Assembly (NCBI GenBank): GCA_937931165.1
Contig: CALHCI010000201.1
Coordinates: 1 to 39,422, forward strand
Direction of reading: 5' to 3'
DNA from: an uncultured Granulosicoccaceae bacterium
Lineage (GTDB): Bacteria; Pseudomonadota; Gammaproteobacteria; Granulosicoccales; Granulosicoccaceae
Length of the DNA stretch: 39,422 nt
A program made the translations under genes and the position numbers. This document shows, one piece after another, positions 24,494 through 33,743 of this stretch. Within the stretch, counting starts at the first letter, position 1; each line of letters opens with the position of its first letter. The notes under the pieces are model-generated. The model was given only the letters and a program-made list of their open reading frames with translations, ran no database searches and was not told the DNA's origin.

Positions 24494-24565
24494 GCAGCCG
24501 TGACTGCAGCGGTGAGTGCAGCGGTGAGTGCAGCGGTGAGCACAGCGGTGAGCACAGCGGTGAGG
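24494..24565. repeat. 12-bp minisatellite (six copies) between tatC and gpmI
   Basis: Six head-to-tail 12-base units of the form GCAGCGGTGAGT cover 24494-24565. Units 2 and 3 are identical, 4-6 differ by one to three bases, and unit 1 is more diverged (GCAGCCGTGACT). The array begins about 30 bases after the tatC stop on the minus strand. Being a multiple of three, it would encode LTAA/LTAV units if read in the frame that is open there, but no supported gene uses it. Confidence 0.9.
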
Positions 24566-24595
24566 CAAATCATATCCACCGCTGGCTGAGTTGTT

Positions 24596-25549
24596 TCAGT
24601 CTTTTTTGTCGTCAGCGTCTTTCTGATCAAGCTTTTCGATTTCTGATTCGAGTCCGGCATCTTCCATGGCCTCATCGTCTGTTGCAGGCTCAGGTTTAAT
24701 ACTGTTTTCACTACCAGTGGACGCACTGCCGGATTCTGCGTTTTTCTGATAACGCGCTTCTGACGCTTCGGCAAACTCCTGCTTGCGCTTTAAAAAGATT
24801 CGCGAGAAGAATATCCCTACTTCAAACAGTAGCCACATTGGCAGGGCAAGCAATGTTTGCGAGATAATATCCGGTGGTGTTAAAAACATCCCTACGACAA
24901 AGGCTGCAACGATAAAGTATGGGCGTTTCTTAGCCAGACTTTCAGGTGTCATCGCACCCACGGCCACCAGCAGAATAGTTGCAATAGGTACTTCAAAGGC
25001 AATACCAAAAGCTAGAAAGATAGTCAGTATAAAATCGAGATACCGCCCGATGTCGGTACTGACCGTGACCCCCTCCGGTGCGACGTTATTAAAAAACGCA
25101 AAGACCAGTGGAAACACAACAAAGTAGGCAAACGCGATACCGAGATAGAACAATAAAGTACTGGAGATGAGAAGGGGTGACACCAGCCTTTTTTCGTGCG
25201 CATAAAGCCCGGGCGCAACGAACGCCCAGATCTGATAAAGCAGGAACGGCGCTGCTAAGACAATAGACAGCATCAGGCACACCTTAAACGGAATCAGAAA
25301 CGGTGATGCGACATCGATAGCAATCATGTCACCTGCGCCGTATTTCAGTAACGGGCGTGCAAGTGCAGTCCAGATTTTATCGGCGAACGGAAACAAACAA
25401 AGAAACAATATGCCAACGGCGAGTAACATCCGCAGCAAACGGTCACGCAACTCAATCAGATGCGACAACAGCCCCATCTCGGCACCGCCGCTATCATCAA
25501 CGCTCGCATCACCGGCAGTTTTGTTCTTACTTGCAAAAATGCCCAACAA
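24596..25549 (-). CDS. tatC: Twin-arginine translocase subunit TatC
   Basis: The 317-residue membrane protein is the substrate-receptor core of the Tat pathway, which exports folded proteins with twin-arginine signals. It contains LLSHLIELRDRLLR near the N-terminus, six hydrophobic segments, the periplasmic loop WAFVAPGLYAHEKR and FLTPPDIISQTLLALPMWLLFE. The first ATG (25477) would start at MGLLSH, but AAGGGG lies at a good distance only from the TTG codons at 25549/25546, so a TTG start with a short Asp-rich leader is likely. The C-terminus is unusually long and acidic (about 70 residues after the last membrane segment, ending DQKDADDKKD). It is downstream of tatAB. Confidence 0.93.
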   Translation of the reverse strand: MLGIFASKNKTAGDASVDDSGGAEMGLLSHLIELRDRLLRMLLAVGILFLCLFPFADKIWTALARPLLKYGAGDMIAIDVASPFLIPFKVCLMLSIVLAAPFLLYQIWAFVAPGLYAHEKRLVSPLLISSTLLFYLGIAFAYFVVFPLVFAFFNNVAPEGVTVSTDIGRYLDFILTIFLAFGIAFEVPIATILLVAVGAMTPESLAKKRPYFIVAAFVVGMFLTPPDIISQTLLALPMWLLFEVGIFFSRIFLKRKQEFAEASEARYQKNAESGSASTGSENSIKPEPATDDEAMEDAGLESEIEKLDQKDADDKKD

Positions 25550-25576
25550 CCAGCCCCTTGTTTTCGAATGCTATGT

Positions 25577-26038
25577 TCATGCGGATTTGTTGCTGTCGGA
25601 CGGTTCGTCATCCTGCGGCTTTTGCTCTGCCAACGGACCGCTTGTTGCTGTTGCTCTGGCAGCGCGAGTGATCTCTTCCATTTTTTCACGGTTTTCACGG
25701 GCGGTTTCGGCAGCGTCTTTCACCTGCTCAACGGCACCATCCATTCCTTCTGCAAGTGAATCACTGGCACTCTTTGCGGTACGCTCAAGATCAGTGCGCG
25801 TTTCATTGACCATCTGCTTCAATTCGCGGATCTGGTCTTCCTGGCTGTTAAGCAGGTTGCGCAGTTCATCGGACTTCAGTTCATTAGCCAGATCGGATTT
25901 AACGCCTGCGACAAAGCGCTGCATTTTACCCACCCATAAACCAACGCTGCGAGCGACTGACGGGAGTCTTTCCGGTCCGATCACCAACAGCGCAATGATG
26001 CCGATCAGTACAATTTCCTGAAAACCGACGTCAAACAC
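25577..26038 (-). CDS. tatB: Twin-arginine translocase subunit TatB
   Basis: The 153-residue protein has the TatB N-terminus (VFDVGFQEIVLIGIIALLVI followed by GPERLP), one membrane helix, an amphipathic helix and a long charged C-terminal region with heptad-like coiled-coil character. TatB forms the substrate-binding complex with TatC. I chose GTG 26038 because nearly all TatB proteins start MFD and AAGGGG is then six bases upstream; a GTG at 26041 adds one residue. It has a 27-base gap before tatC. Confidence 0.92.
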   Translation of the reverse strand: MFDVGFQEIVLIGIIALLVIGPERLPSVARSVGLWVGKMQRFVAGVKSDLANELKSDELRNLLNSQEDQIRELKQMVNETRTDLERTAKSASDSLAEGMDGAVEQVKDAAETARENREKMEEITRAARATATSGPLAEQKPQDDEPSDSNKSA

Positions 26039-26141
26039 CACGCGCCCCTTGCAGCATCGATTCGTGTGCTATAGCGGTCGAGACAGTCGCCATCTTCGCA
26101 ACCTGAGCCGAAACAACCTGAATCGAGACAAATCGAATCAT

Positions 26142-26381
26142 TTAAGCTTGCTTGTTTTCTTCTACGGTTTCAGCCGTTTCTTCAGCAACGCTTTCTACTT
26201 TGGTGGCGCCTTCAATCTGGCCAGCCTGCTCTTCTTCGGTTTCACCAGGCTCTTTAACCGCATCTTTAAAACCTTTGACCGCTGAACCCAGATCACCGCC
26301 AAGGTTTCTGAGTCGCTTGGCACCGAAAATTAAAACCACAATAACCAGCACAATCAGTAGCTGGGGAATACTTGGCATCAT
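26142..26381 (-). CDS. tatA: Twin-arginine translocase subunit TatA
   Basis: The 79-residue protein is the pore-forming Tat component. A single membrane helix (about 5-20, [17 protein letters not shown]) is followed by [18 protein letters not shown], the amphipathic helix with the conserved FG and LG-LG pattern, and an acidic tail. Two adjacent ATG codons (26381 and 26378) are possible starts. It is 26 bases after hisE and 100 bases before tatB. The his-tat linkage is common in beta- and gammaproteobacteria and implies co-transcription. Confidence 0.93.
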   Translation of the reverse strand: MMPSIPQLLIVLVIVVLIFGAKRLRNLGGDLGSAVKGFKDAVKEPGETEEEQAGQIEGATKVESVAEETAETVEENKQA

Positions 26382-26407
26382 AGTGTTTGACCTTTAGTTG
26401 TTAATCT

Positions 26408-26731
26408 TTAACTCGAGTTGCGCGATGCTTTCTCTTCGTGACCCGATGTACCGAAACGACGCTCGAGTTCCGACAATACATCATCAGGTCCGAGCCCTTG
26501 CTCCGCTAACATCACTAATGTGTGGAACCAGAGATCAGCGGTTTCGCTGATGATGTCTGCTTTGACACCGGATTTTACGGCAATAATCGTCTCGATGGCT
26601 TCTTCTCCCACTTTCTGCAAAATGGTGTCAGTACCACGGTTATACAAGCTGGCGACATACGAATCGGCAGATTCAGCGGATTTTCGCCGCTCCAGTTCTG
26701 CTGCCAATTGCGTTAATATTTGACTATTCAA
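26408..26731 (-). CDS. hisE: Phosphoribosyl-ATP pyrophosphatase
   Basis: The 107-residue protein is HisE, an all-alpha NTP pyrophosphohydrolase that turns phosphoribosyl-ATP into phosphoribosyl-AMP in histidine synthesis. The motifs are [29 protein letters not shown] and [16 protein letters not shown], with the acidic residues that bind magnesium. The start is TTG at 26731: an in-frame TAG lies immediately upstream and there is no ATG until far inside, so TTG is the only start that gives the full family length. A Ser-rich end closes the protein. In this organism HisI and HisE are separate, not fused. Confidence 0.93.
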   Translation of the reverse strand: MNSQILTQLAAELERRKSAESADSYVASLYNRGTDTILQKVGEEAIETIIAVKSGVKADIISETADLWFHTLVMLAEQGLGPDDVLSELERRFGTSGHEEKASRNSS

Positions 26732-26769
26732 CTATTTGTGCCGTCGCGCTTGTATTCGTTTGGCGCCTA

Positions 26770-27162
26770 TTATGGCTTTTTCGCATAGATTTCGCTTGGA
26801 TCTTTCACCACGGGTTCTGCATTTTGCCAACCGGTGTCGGATAGTCGTCGGAAAAAGCAATGTGCCCGGCCTGTATGGCAGGCAATACCACCAATTTGCT
26901 CGACTTTCATTAGCACCGCGTCGGCATCACAGTCGATACTGATCTCCTCAATTCGCTGGATATGCCCGGAACTTTCCCCTTTGTGCCAGAGCCGTTGTCG
27001 CGAACGCGACCAATAAACTGCTTGTTTGCGTTCGATGGTTTGTTGCAGCGCATCGCGATTCATCCACGCAAGCATGAGTACCTGGCCGGTTTTATAATCC
27101 TGCGCAATGGCAGGTACCAGGCCGTTTTCATTCCACGCGACCTCATTGAGCAAATCATTCAT
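26770..27162 (-). CDS. hisI: Phosphoribosyl-AMP cyclohydrolase
   Basis: The 130-residue zinc enzyme opens the adenine ring of phosphoribosyl-AMP. Landmarks are [32 protein letters not shown], the magnesium-site [10 protein letters not shown] and the zinc-binding [10 protein letters not shown]. The ATG overlaps the hisF stop by four bases (ATGA), so the two are translationally coupled. Confidence 0.95.
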   Translation of the reverse strand: MNDLLNEVAWNENGLVPAIAQDYKTGQVLMLAWMNRDALQQTIERKQAVYWSRSRQRLWHKGESSGHIQRIEEISIDCDADAVLMKVEQIGGIACHTGRAHCFFRRLSDTGWQNAEPVVKDPSEIYAKKP

Positions 27163-27935
27163 TGTCTGACCTCAATACCCGCCTGATGCATTGCCGCTTT
27201 GGCCTCACCTATCGTGTATTCACCAAAGTGAAAAATACTCGCGGCAAGTACAGCATCTGCTCCACCCTCTGTTATACCGTCACACAGGTGCTGCAGATTG
27301 CCGACACCGCCGGATGCAATCACGGGAATATCCACCGCCTCTGCAACTGCGCGTGTCAGCGGCAAATTAAATCCGATTTTGGTACCATCGCGATCCATGC
27401 TGGTTAGCAGCAACTCACCCGCACCTGACTCCGCCATTTTGACTGCCCAGGCGACTGCATCGAGACCGGTAGGTTTGCGGCCTCCATGGGTAAAAATTTC
27501 AAATCGCTCAGGACTTCCTTCCGGTGTTTCCACACTTTTGGCATCAATGGCCACAACAATACATTGATTACCAAAATGATCCGACGCTTCCCTGACCAGT
27601 TGAGGGTTAGTGACAGCTGCCGTGTTAATTCCTACCTTATCAGCACCGGCATTTAACAGCCGCCTGATATCTGCAACGCTTCGAATACCACCACCCACTG
27701 TCAGCGGAATAAAAACCTGTGCTGCTACCGCCTCAACCACATCGATAATCGTGTCGCGGTTGTCGTTACTGGCAGTGATATCAAGAAAGGTCAGTTCATC
27801 AGCCCCGGCATCACCGTATCTTTTTGCCGCTTCTACCGGATCACCGGCATCAACAATATCGACAAAGTTAACACCTTTAACCACACGGCCGGCGTCAACG
27901 TCGAGACAGGGGATGAGTCGTTTTGCAAGCGCCAC
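27159..27935 (-). CDS. hisF: Imidazole glycerol phosphate synthase, cyclase subunit
   Basis: The 258-residue beta/alpha barrel uses ammonia from HisH to close the imidazole ring, giving imidazole glycerol phosphate and [22 protein letters not shown] contains the first catalytic Asp. [15 protein letters not shown] is the phosphate site, VVAIDAKS the second catalytic Asp, and [14 protein letters not shown] and [12 protein letters not shown] follow. The start is GTG 27935 with GGGGA about seven bases upstream. The gene is 13 bases after hisA. Confidence 0.96.
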   Translation of the reverse strand: MALAKRLIPCLDVDAGRVVKGVNFVDIVDAGDPVEAAKRYGDAGADELTFLDITASNDNRDTIIDVVEAVAAQVFIPLTVGGGIRSVADIRRLLNAGADKVGINTAAVTNPQLVREASDHFGNQCIVVAIDAKSVETPEGSPERFEIFTHGGRKPTGLDAVAWAVKMAESGAGELLLTSMDRDGTKIGFNLPLTRAVAEAVDIPVIASGGVGNLQHLCDGITEGGADAVLAASIFHFGEYTIGEAKAAMHQAGIEVRQ

Positions 27936-27948
27936 AACAATTCCCCGG

Positions 27949-28701
27949 TTAGTTGCCGGTTAACTGGTTGGCGCGACGCTGTGCCTCGGCCAGTTCCATA
28001 GTGCCTTCATACAACGCCCTGCCGACAATCGCACCGGCTACCCCATGTTGTGCAATGGCACCGAGGCGATCAATATCGTCATAGCTACTGACGCCACCAG
28101 AGGCAAACACAGGGATAGTCACTGCATCGGCAACCGAGGCTGTCGACTCTGCGTTAAACCCCTGCATCATACCGTCACGACTGATATCGGTATAAACGAT
28201 ACCGGCAACACCAATACCTTCAAAAGACTGCGCAAGGGTGATGGCATCGACACCGGAATCTTCTGCCCAGCCATTCAGTGCGACCTTGCCGTCTTTGGCA
28301 TCGAGCCCAACCATTACTTTACCTGGCCACTGTTTACATAATCGCTCGACAAACTCGGGCTCTTTAACCGCTTGCGTGCCGATGATCACGTAACTCACAC
28401 CGGCCTCTATGTAGCGTGCTGCTATCTCATCATTGCGAATACCACCACCAATCTGTACAGGCAGTTCTGGAAATGCTTTGCACACAGATTCAACGGCCGC
28501 TGCGTTTTTAGGCTCTCCGGCAAACGCTCCGTCGAGATCAACCATATGCAATCGATCAGCACCGGCATCAAGCCAGCGCTTTGCAGTGGCGGTAACGTCT
28601 TCAGAAAATACTGATGCGTCATCCATGCGTCCCTGCCGCAGCCTGACGCACTGACCTTCTTTAAGATCGATAGCCGGAATCAGTTGTAACGCTGTTGTCA
28701 T
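27949..28701 (-). CDS. hisA: ProFAR isomerase
   Basis: The 250-residue beta/alpha barrel isomerises ProFAR to PRFAR in histidine synthesis. The catalytic Asp is in [14 protein letters not shown], the second Asp in [14 protein letters not shown], and QIGGGIRN and [12 protein letters not shown] bind phosphate. The ATG directly follows the hisH stop codon with no gap. It is homologous to the adjacent hisF. Confidence 0.95.
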   Translation of the reverse strand: MTTALQLIPAIDLKEGQCVRLRQGRMDDASVFSEDVTATAKRWLDAGADRLHMVDLDGAFAGEPKNAAAVESVCKAFPELPVQIGGGIRNDEIAARYIEAGVSYVIIGTQAVKEPEFVERLCKQWPGKVMVGLDAKDGKVALNGWAEDSGVDAITLAQSFEGIGVAGIVYTDISRDGMMQGFNAESTASVADAVTIPVFASGGVSSYDDIDRLGAIAQHGVAGAIVGRALYEGTMELAEAQRRANQLTGN

Positions 28702-29337
28702 TTAGGTCAATTTCCAATGGGCAAAGTTATGCAGCAGTTGCAGACCATCGTCGGCACTTTTTTCTGGATGAAACTGAGTGGCAAAGACGTTATCACGTGC
28801 AATAACACAGGTAAAACGGTTGAGATAGTCTGTTTCTCCGGCATTCCATTGCGCCAATTCAGGAGCGACATAATAGCTGTGTACAAAATAAAAGTGCGCA
28901 CCATCTGCAATGTTGTGCCACAACGGATGTGCCGCTACCTGTTGAACATTATTCCAGCCCATGTGGGGGATTTTACAGTGAGGACGATCGGGGTCTTTTA
29001 TAAAGCCTCGCACATCACCTTGAACCAGCCCCAGGCACGGAATACCGGCGTTTTCCTCGCTGTGCTCAAACAACACTTGTAGCCCCATACAAATTCCGAG
29101 GAACGGTTTGTTATAAAACGCGTCTGCCACAACATCCTGCAGTTCATAAGAGCGCAGATGTTTCATGCAGTCACGGGCAGCTCCCTGGCCGGGGAAAACC
29201 ACCCGGTCCGCATTTTTTATGACAGAAGCTTCCGAACTGACCTGAACGGTACTTTTCGGTGCAACATGACTAAGTGCTTTGGCGACCGATCGAAGGTTGC
29301 CCATACCATAGTCAACAACCGCAATAGTCTCAGCCAT
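28702..29337 (-). CDS. hisH: Imidazole glycerol phosphate synthase, glutaminase subunit
   Basis: The 211-residue class I glutamine amidotransferase supplies ammonia to HisF. It starts MAETIAVVDYGMGNLRSV. The nucleophile Cys83 is in LGICMGLQVLFE, the oxyanion region is FPGQGAARDC, and the catalytic His-Glu pair is in QFHPEKSADDG. It lies five bases after hisB. Confidence 0.95.
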   Translation of the reverse strand: MAETIAVVDYGMGNLRSVAKALSHVAPKSTVQVSSEASVIKNADRVVFPGQGAARDCMKHLRSYELQDVVADAFYNKPFLGICMGLQVLFEHSEENAGIPCLGLVQGDVRGFIKDPDRPHCKIPHMGWNNVQQVAAHPLWHNIADGAHFYFVHSYYVAPELAQWNAGETDYLNRFTCVIARDNVFATQFHPEKSADDGLQLLHNFAHWKLT

Positions 29338-29342
29338 TGCCG

Positions 29343-29936
29343 CTACAGCACACCTTTGGTAGAAGCTGGTTTACCGTCGAGTCTTTCATCGATTTCTACC
29401 GCTTCTCTGACAGCTCGCCCGAACGCCTTGTAGATGGTTTCGAGTTTGTGGTGTTCGTTTTCACCTTTAAGGTTATCGACATGCAGCGTGGCGCGCGCGT
29501 GATTAACAAAGCCGTGAAAAAATTCGTAGGCAAGTTCCACATCAAAGGTGCCAACTTTGTCGCGTCGAAAATCGCAGTCAAAATAGAGCCCGGGTCTTCC
29601 TGAAAAATCCAGTACTACGCGGGACAACGCCTCATCAAGCGGTACCATCGACGCGCCATAACGCCTGACACCGGACTTATCACCCAGCGCCTCGGCAAAC
29701 GCCTGCCCGAGGGCGATGCCGATATCTTCAACCGTGTGGTGATCATCGATATGGGTATCACCGTCGCATTCTACGGACAGATCCAGCATGCCGTGTTTTG
29801 CTACCTGATCGAGCATATGCTCAAGAAAAGGCACACCGGTGTGAAACACACCTTTGCCAGTACCGTCTAAAGAGAGCGTGACGTTGATTTTTGTTTCTGA
29901 GGTATTTCTTGAAACAGTGGCTTGTCGGGGATTCAT
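29343..29936 (-). CDS. hisB: Imidazoleglycerol-phosphate dehydratase
   Basis: The 197-residue protein is a monofunctional IGPD, without the histidinol-phosphatase domain fused to it in E. coli. The manganese-binding His/Glu motifs are [31 protein letters not shown] and [19 protein letters not shown] 29936 gives the family's usual start ([14 protein letters not shown]). A GTG at 29972 is in frame but would add 12 residues with no counterpart. It opens the hisBHAFIE block. Confidence 0.94.
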   Translation of the reverse strand: MNPRQATVSRNTSETKINVTLSLDGTGKGVFHTGVPFLEHMLDQVAKHGMLDLSVECDGDTHIDDHHTVEDIGIALGQAFAEALGDKSGVRRYGASMVPLDEALSRVVLDFSGRPGLYFDCDFRRDKVGTFDVELAYEFFHGFVNHARATLHVDNLKGENEHHKLETIYKAFGRAVREAVEIDERLDGKPASTKGVL

Positions 29937-29974
29937 TTGAAATTTCTTTTTAGTCCGGCAACTGCTATCCACAG

Positions 29975-30427
29975 TTAGCTGGATGAAGGCGTTTCCTGTA
30001 ACCAGAATGTTGCCGGACCATCGTTGGTTAGTGACACTTTCATATCAGCACCAAATTGCCCGCGCTGCACTTTGACAGGCAGTTCTTCTGCGTAGTCTGC
30101 GAGTATATCAAACAACCGTTGTCCTTCCGCAGGACTTGCGGCCGTGCTGAAGCCGGGCCGAAGTCCACGACGCGTATCGGCTGCCAGCGTAAACTGCGGC
30201 ACCAGGCAAAGATCACCGTTGATATCCAGCAAGCTCAGATTCATTTTACCTTCGCTGTCAGAAAATATCCGATAGCGCGTCAGTTTTTTTAACATGTCCA
30301 CAGCAGTGGTTTCAGTGTCTCCGGGCTGCACTGCTACCAATGCCAGTATTCCGGGGCCAATTGAAGCGATCAGTTGTCCGTCTACCATCACGGTTGATTC
30401 ACTAACTCTTTGTATCAGGGCAATCAC
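29975..30427 (-). CDS. dtd: D-aminoacyl-tRNA deacylase
   Basis: The 150-residue enzyme removes D-amino acids, and glycine from tRNA-Ala, that are mistakenly attached to tRNA. Its family motifs are [13 protein letters not shown], the catalytic-pocket [11 protein letters not shown] (usually SQFTLAADT, so the Ser position is Pro here) and NDGPATFWL (usually NDGPVT). The length is typical at about 145-150. It lies 38 bases before the hisB ATG, likely the same transcript, and is divergent from the acyltransferase. Confidence 0.9.
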   Translation of the reverse strand: MIALIQRVSESTVMVDGQLIASIGPGILALVAVQPGDTETTAVDMLKKLTRYRIFSDSEGKMNLSLLDINGDLCLVPQFTLAADTRRGLRPGFSTAASPAEGQRLFDILADYAEELPVKVQRGQFGADMKVSLTNDGPATFWLQETPSSS

Positions 30428-30477
30428 AATGACAGTAACCGGGATGTGGCAGAAGCTGGGGTCGTGGGATTGTAACG

Positions 30478-31422
30478 GTGTACAATGACAGGATTCCAGA
30501 AAATACTGTTATTTCCAAGAACAAACGCTTCCTCTTGAGTTCCGTTAAAACCAACCTCACACGCTTCGGACTGCGTACCTTTTCACTGATGCCATTGCGC
30601 GTAAACCACGCTATTGGCAGTGCTTTCGGTCGGTTAGTGAATCTGGTGCCAAATCGTCAGAGCAGGTTTATCGATCGCAACCTGTCACTTTGCTATCCAT
30701 CACTGAACCCGGCAGAGCGGGCATCGATGGTGCGCAGCAATATGATAGAAACGGGTAAAAACCTGACTGAGCTGGGTGTTTTCTGGCACTGGCCGAAAGC
30801 CCGCATCAAAAACCTGGTCATAGAAGAATCCAACCGGCAATTGCTGGACGTTGCACTGGCCAAAAATCGCGGCGTTATTATCGCGGCACCTCACAGCGGT
30901 GCCTGGGAACTGATTGGTATGCGCTTAACCTGCGATACGCCAATGCATTTCTTGTATCGACCCAACAAAAAATCACATCTGAATCAACTGATACTCAGCG
31001 CCAGAGAGCGTTTTGGTGGTAAGTGTTACCCGATTACCGCACGCGGTCTTTCATCACTGGTCCGGGCGCTGAAAAAGGGCGGCATTATCGGTATTCTGCC
31101 AGATCAGGAACCAGGTGATGACCACGGTGTATTTGCACCGTTTTTCGGTGTGCCAGCCTACACCATGACGTTTTTGTCCGGACTGGCGCGCAAAACCGGA
31201 TCACCCGTGGTGTTCGCAGTCATGGAAAGGTTGCCCGCTGCCGGTGGCTATCGACTGCACTACCTGCCCGCGGACGATGACATTGCCAATACCGATCCGG
31301 AAATCGCCGGTGCTGCACTTAACCGGTGCGTTGAACAATGCGTCGAGATTGCCCCGACGCAGTATATGTGGAACTACCGCAGGTTTCGCAAACGACCTGA
31401 AAACAGCGAGCCCGTGTACTAA
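30478..31422 (+). CDS. LpxL/HtrB-type lipid A acyltransferase family protein
   Basis: The 314-residue protein is a lysophospholipid-type acyltransferase. The HX4(D/E) catalytic motif is HSGAWE (139-144; family HFGNWE). LYRPNKKSHLNQL, the RFGGKCYPITARGLSSLVRA region, LPDQEPGDDHGVFAPFFGVP and the end WNYRRFRKRP are typical of LpxL/LpxM proteins that add secondary acyl chains to Kdo2-lipid A at the inner membrane. The long membrane anchor seen in LpxL is weak here. The start is GTG 30478; no ATG is close in frame, so the N-terminus is uncertain. It is divergent from dtd and converges with folD. Confidence 0.85.
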   Translation: MYNDRIPENTVISKNKRFLLSSVKTNLTRFGLRTFSLMPLRVNHAIGSAFGRLVNLVPNRQSRFIDRNLSLCYPSLNPAERASMVRSNMIETGKNLTELGVFWHWPKARIKNLVIEESNRQLLDVALAKNRGVIIAAPHSGAWELIGMRLTCDTPMHFLYRPNKKSHLNQLILSARERFGGKCYPITARGLSSLVRALKKGGIIGILPDQEPGDDHGVFAPFFGVPAYTMTFLSGLARKTGSPVVFAVMERLPAAGGYRLHYLPADDDIANTDPEIAGAALNRCVEQCVEIAPTQYMWNYRRFRKRPENSEPVY

Positions 31423-31428
31423 AAAAAT

Positions 31429-32307
31429 TTAATCCGGGACCGACAGGTCGTTTATCCGGCAGGCCTGCTGCAATGTGTTGTGCAACAGACAGGCTATAGT
31501 CATGGGTCCAACACCGCCCGGCACCGGTGTTATTTTTCCCGCCACCGCTTCGGCAGAAGCAAAATCAACATCGCCTACCAGTCGCGTCTTACCGTCGCCG
31601 GCATCAATGCGGTTGATACCAACATCGATGACTGTCGCGCCGGGCTTGACCCAGTCACCTTTGATCATTTCCGGCCGGCCGACTGCAGCGACGAGAATAT
31701 CTGCACGCAGGCATTCTTCCTGCAGATTTTTAGTACGGGAGTGAGTAATGACCACTGTGCAGTTTTCCTGCAACAGCAAATTGGCAACCGGTTTACCGAC
31801 AATATTGGAACGCCCCACTACCACCGCGTGCTTGCCGGAAAGATCTCCAAGCTGATCTTTGATCATCATGATGCAACCGAGCGGCGTACAAGGCACAATG
31901 CCATTATCACCAATAGACAGGCGACCAACGTTGTCGAGGTGGAAACCATCGACGTCTTTGTCCGGGTTAATGCGATTGATCACTGCTTTTTCATCGATCT
32001 GTTTTGGCAGAGGTAATTGCACGAGAATTCCGTGCACTGACTCATCAACATTGAGCTGATCGATGAGATCAATCAGCGTTTCCTGACTGGTCGTGTCTGG
32101 CAGCTTGTGCTCAAAGCTCTGCATACCGACTTCAACGGTTTGCTTGCCCTTGTTGCGAACGTAAACTTGACTTGCCGGGTCTTCGCCAACCAGTACTACG
32201 GCAAGGCCGGGCACGATGCCATCCCGCTCTTTTAGCGCGGCGACGCGTTTTGCGACGTCGGCTCTCAGTTCTGCTGCAAACGATTTACCATCAATAATCT
32301 TTGACAC
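31429..32307 (-). CDS. folD: Bifunctional methylenetetrahydrofolate dehydrogenase/cyclohydrolase
   Basis: The 292-residue enzyme converts 5,10-methylene-THF to 10-formyl-THF with NADP. Motifs are [20 protein letters not shown] with catalytic Lys just after, [20 protein letters not shown], the nucleotide-binding [16 protein letters not shown] and the C-terminal [19 protein letters not shown]. It ends seven bases from the convergent acyltransferase stop and lies 87 bases after the DUF3131 gene on the same strand. Confidence 0.96.
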   Translation of the reverse strand: MSKIIDGKSFAAELRADVAKRVAALKERDGIVPGLAVVLVGEDPASQVYVRNKGKQTVEVGMQSFEHKLPDTTSQETLIDLIDQLNVDESVHGILVQLPLPKQIDEKAVINRINPDKDVDGFHLDNVGRLSIGDNGIVPCTPLGCIMMIKDQLGDLSGKHAVVVGRSNIVGKPVANLLLQENCTVVITHSRTKNLQEECLRADILVAAVGRPEMIKGDWVKPGATVIDVGINRIDAGDGKTRLVGDVDFASAEAVAGKITPVPGGVGPMTIACLLHNTLQQACRINDLSVPD

Positions 32308-32394
32308 AGTTTCTCTACCGTTGGTGTTTGCGGGACTTTATAACACCAACGATTCAGCGGCAATTGGTTGTATTCGCCGTTTTGTGGTCTGTGA

Positions 32395-33726
32395 TCAATC
32401 GTCAATCGTGGCGACGGTGGCCTGCCGGCTCAAACGCAGCATCGGGCCGTATTGAACATAATGCAGTGCTTCAAGAATAATACCGTTGGTGTTGGCGGTA
32501 ATTGCCTTGTTGGTTTCACCACTGGCTTCATAGATACCTGAATACCAGCCCTTGTCAGCGTCATGGTTTTCTTCGATGAATTTCATCAATTTACTGGTGT
32601 ACGGCGTATTGTAAAGCACATGTAATCCAAACACTGCCTTGGTACTGACGCTGCGGAATTCGGAAGCATCAGTGCCATCTTCAGTCACGGCATTCCATGC
32701 TTTACCAGCGGCATAGACGGTGTTGTATACAAAGTAAGGTGCCTCGTCGATGTTGTCTTCGCTGACCGCCGTCAGAATGCCGGTTTCCTCAAAGCGGGCT
32801 TCCTGTGCGCGATAGACTGCATATGCCAACGACTTCGAATATCGATCCCACCCGAATTCCAGACCATCGAGCACATACGGTTCAGAGACCACCATGTTCA
32901 GTGCATCGAACTTGTCAGGCGTTCTGAGGTCGGTGCCTACATTTACATCATTCACCTTGACGTACTGGAGGTAGGCTTCGTAATCCAGTGCAAACGACAG
33001 GTCCATTCCGGTCAGCGCCAGTGACTTGGCCGCATACTCTTCATAACCCAGGCGGCCCTCTTGCAAGTAGATCGTGCTGTCGGTTTCATCCACCGCCGCA
33101 CCAACCATCTGCGAATCTTTAACAATAGCAGCCAGGTCCCAGCTATTGAGTACCTGTCTGACTTTCGGGGTAAATTCGGGATAGTGCCATGCCAGCACAT
33201 GAAACGGTACAAGTACACGTCCCATATCAATGGCCGACCAGCCAATACCACGATCAGTCACCGAGTTATCGTAGGTCACCATGGCGGCGTTTGTCGTGCT
33301 GTAGGACTTATTCGGCAGACGATCATCAAACAGCGGCAGCCCGGCAAGTGTGTCGAGGGCTTTGTCCATTCGCGACTGGAATTCCCCTGCGTCGACAATG
33401 TCCAGACGATGTGCGGATATCAGGCCCAGCAAGTAAGACGATGTATCCCAAAGTGTTGATGCAGGATATTGGTCAACTGAATTGACCAGCCCGGTAGCAG
33501 GGTCGGTATTGTTTTCGAAATACTGCCAGGCAACTTTTGCATACTCCAGCTCTTTCTCAGTTAATGATCGACTCTGTTGGTTTGCAACCACGCTGTCTTT
33601 CACCAACTCTACTTTTGGCGCCGACACTTCCACCACGGCAGCAGGTTTCCACTGCTCCAGCATAAAGACTGTTCCAAACGCGATAGTTAGCCCAACGAGA
33701 AAGACAAGACTTCCTCGCGCTTTCAT
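32395..33726 (-). CDS. DUF3131 protein with N-terminal membrane anchor (polysaccharide-processing candidate)
   Basis: The 443-residue protein has one hydrophobic N-terminal segment (about 5-22) and then a large domain of DUF3131 type, which resembles alpha/alpha-barrel glucoamylase-like enzymes. Recurrent motifs are VAWQYFENNTDPATGLVNSV, TLWDTSSYLLGLI, RGIGWSAIDMGR, EGRLGYEEYAAKSLAL, SEPYVLDGLEFGWD and ANTNGIILEALHY. A periplasmic glycan-binding or glycan-cutting role is plausible. ATG 33726 has AAGGA seven bases upstream; an in-frame GTG at 33747 overlaps the GT2 stop by four bases. It is the last gene of the STAS-HATPase-GT2 operon and a clear paralogue of the protein at 36758. Catalytic residues are not established. 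Confidence 0.85.
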   Translation of the reverse strand: MKARGSLVFLVGLTIAFGTVFMLEQWKPAAVVEVSAPKVELVKDSVVANQQSRSLTEKELEYAKVAWQYFENNTDPATGLVNSVDQYPASTLWDTSSYLLGLISAHRLDIVDAGEFQSRMDKALDTLAGLPLFDDRLPNKSYSTTNAAMVTYDNSVTDRGIGWSAIDMGRVLVPFHVLAWHYPEFTPKVRQVLNSWDLAAIVKDSQMVGAAVDETDSTIYLQEGRLGYEEYAAKSLALTGMDLSFALDYEAYLQYVKVNDVNVGTDLRTPDKFDALNMVVSEPYVLDGLEFGWDRYSKSLAYAVYRAQEARFEETGILTAVSEDNIDEAPYFVYNTVYAAGKAWNAVTEDGTDASEFRSVSTKAVFGLHVLYNTPYTSKLMKFIEENHDADKGWYSGIYEASGETNKAITANTNGIILEALHYVQYGPMLRLSRQATVATIDD

Positions 33727-33743
33727 TAGATTTTCCTTAACGC

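Noticed and set aside
24494-24565. CRISPR-like array
   Set aside because: The units are 12 bases, contiguous and without spacers; it is a simple minisatellite.
24454-24774. 106-codon minus-strand frame through the 12-bp repeat and tatC tail
   Set aside because: It overlaps tatC in another frame and has low-complexity content; kept only as a remark on the minisatellite.
25326-26021. 231-codon plus-strand frame opposite tatC-tatB
   Set aside because: Antisense shadow; tatB and tatC are certain on the other strand.
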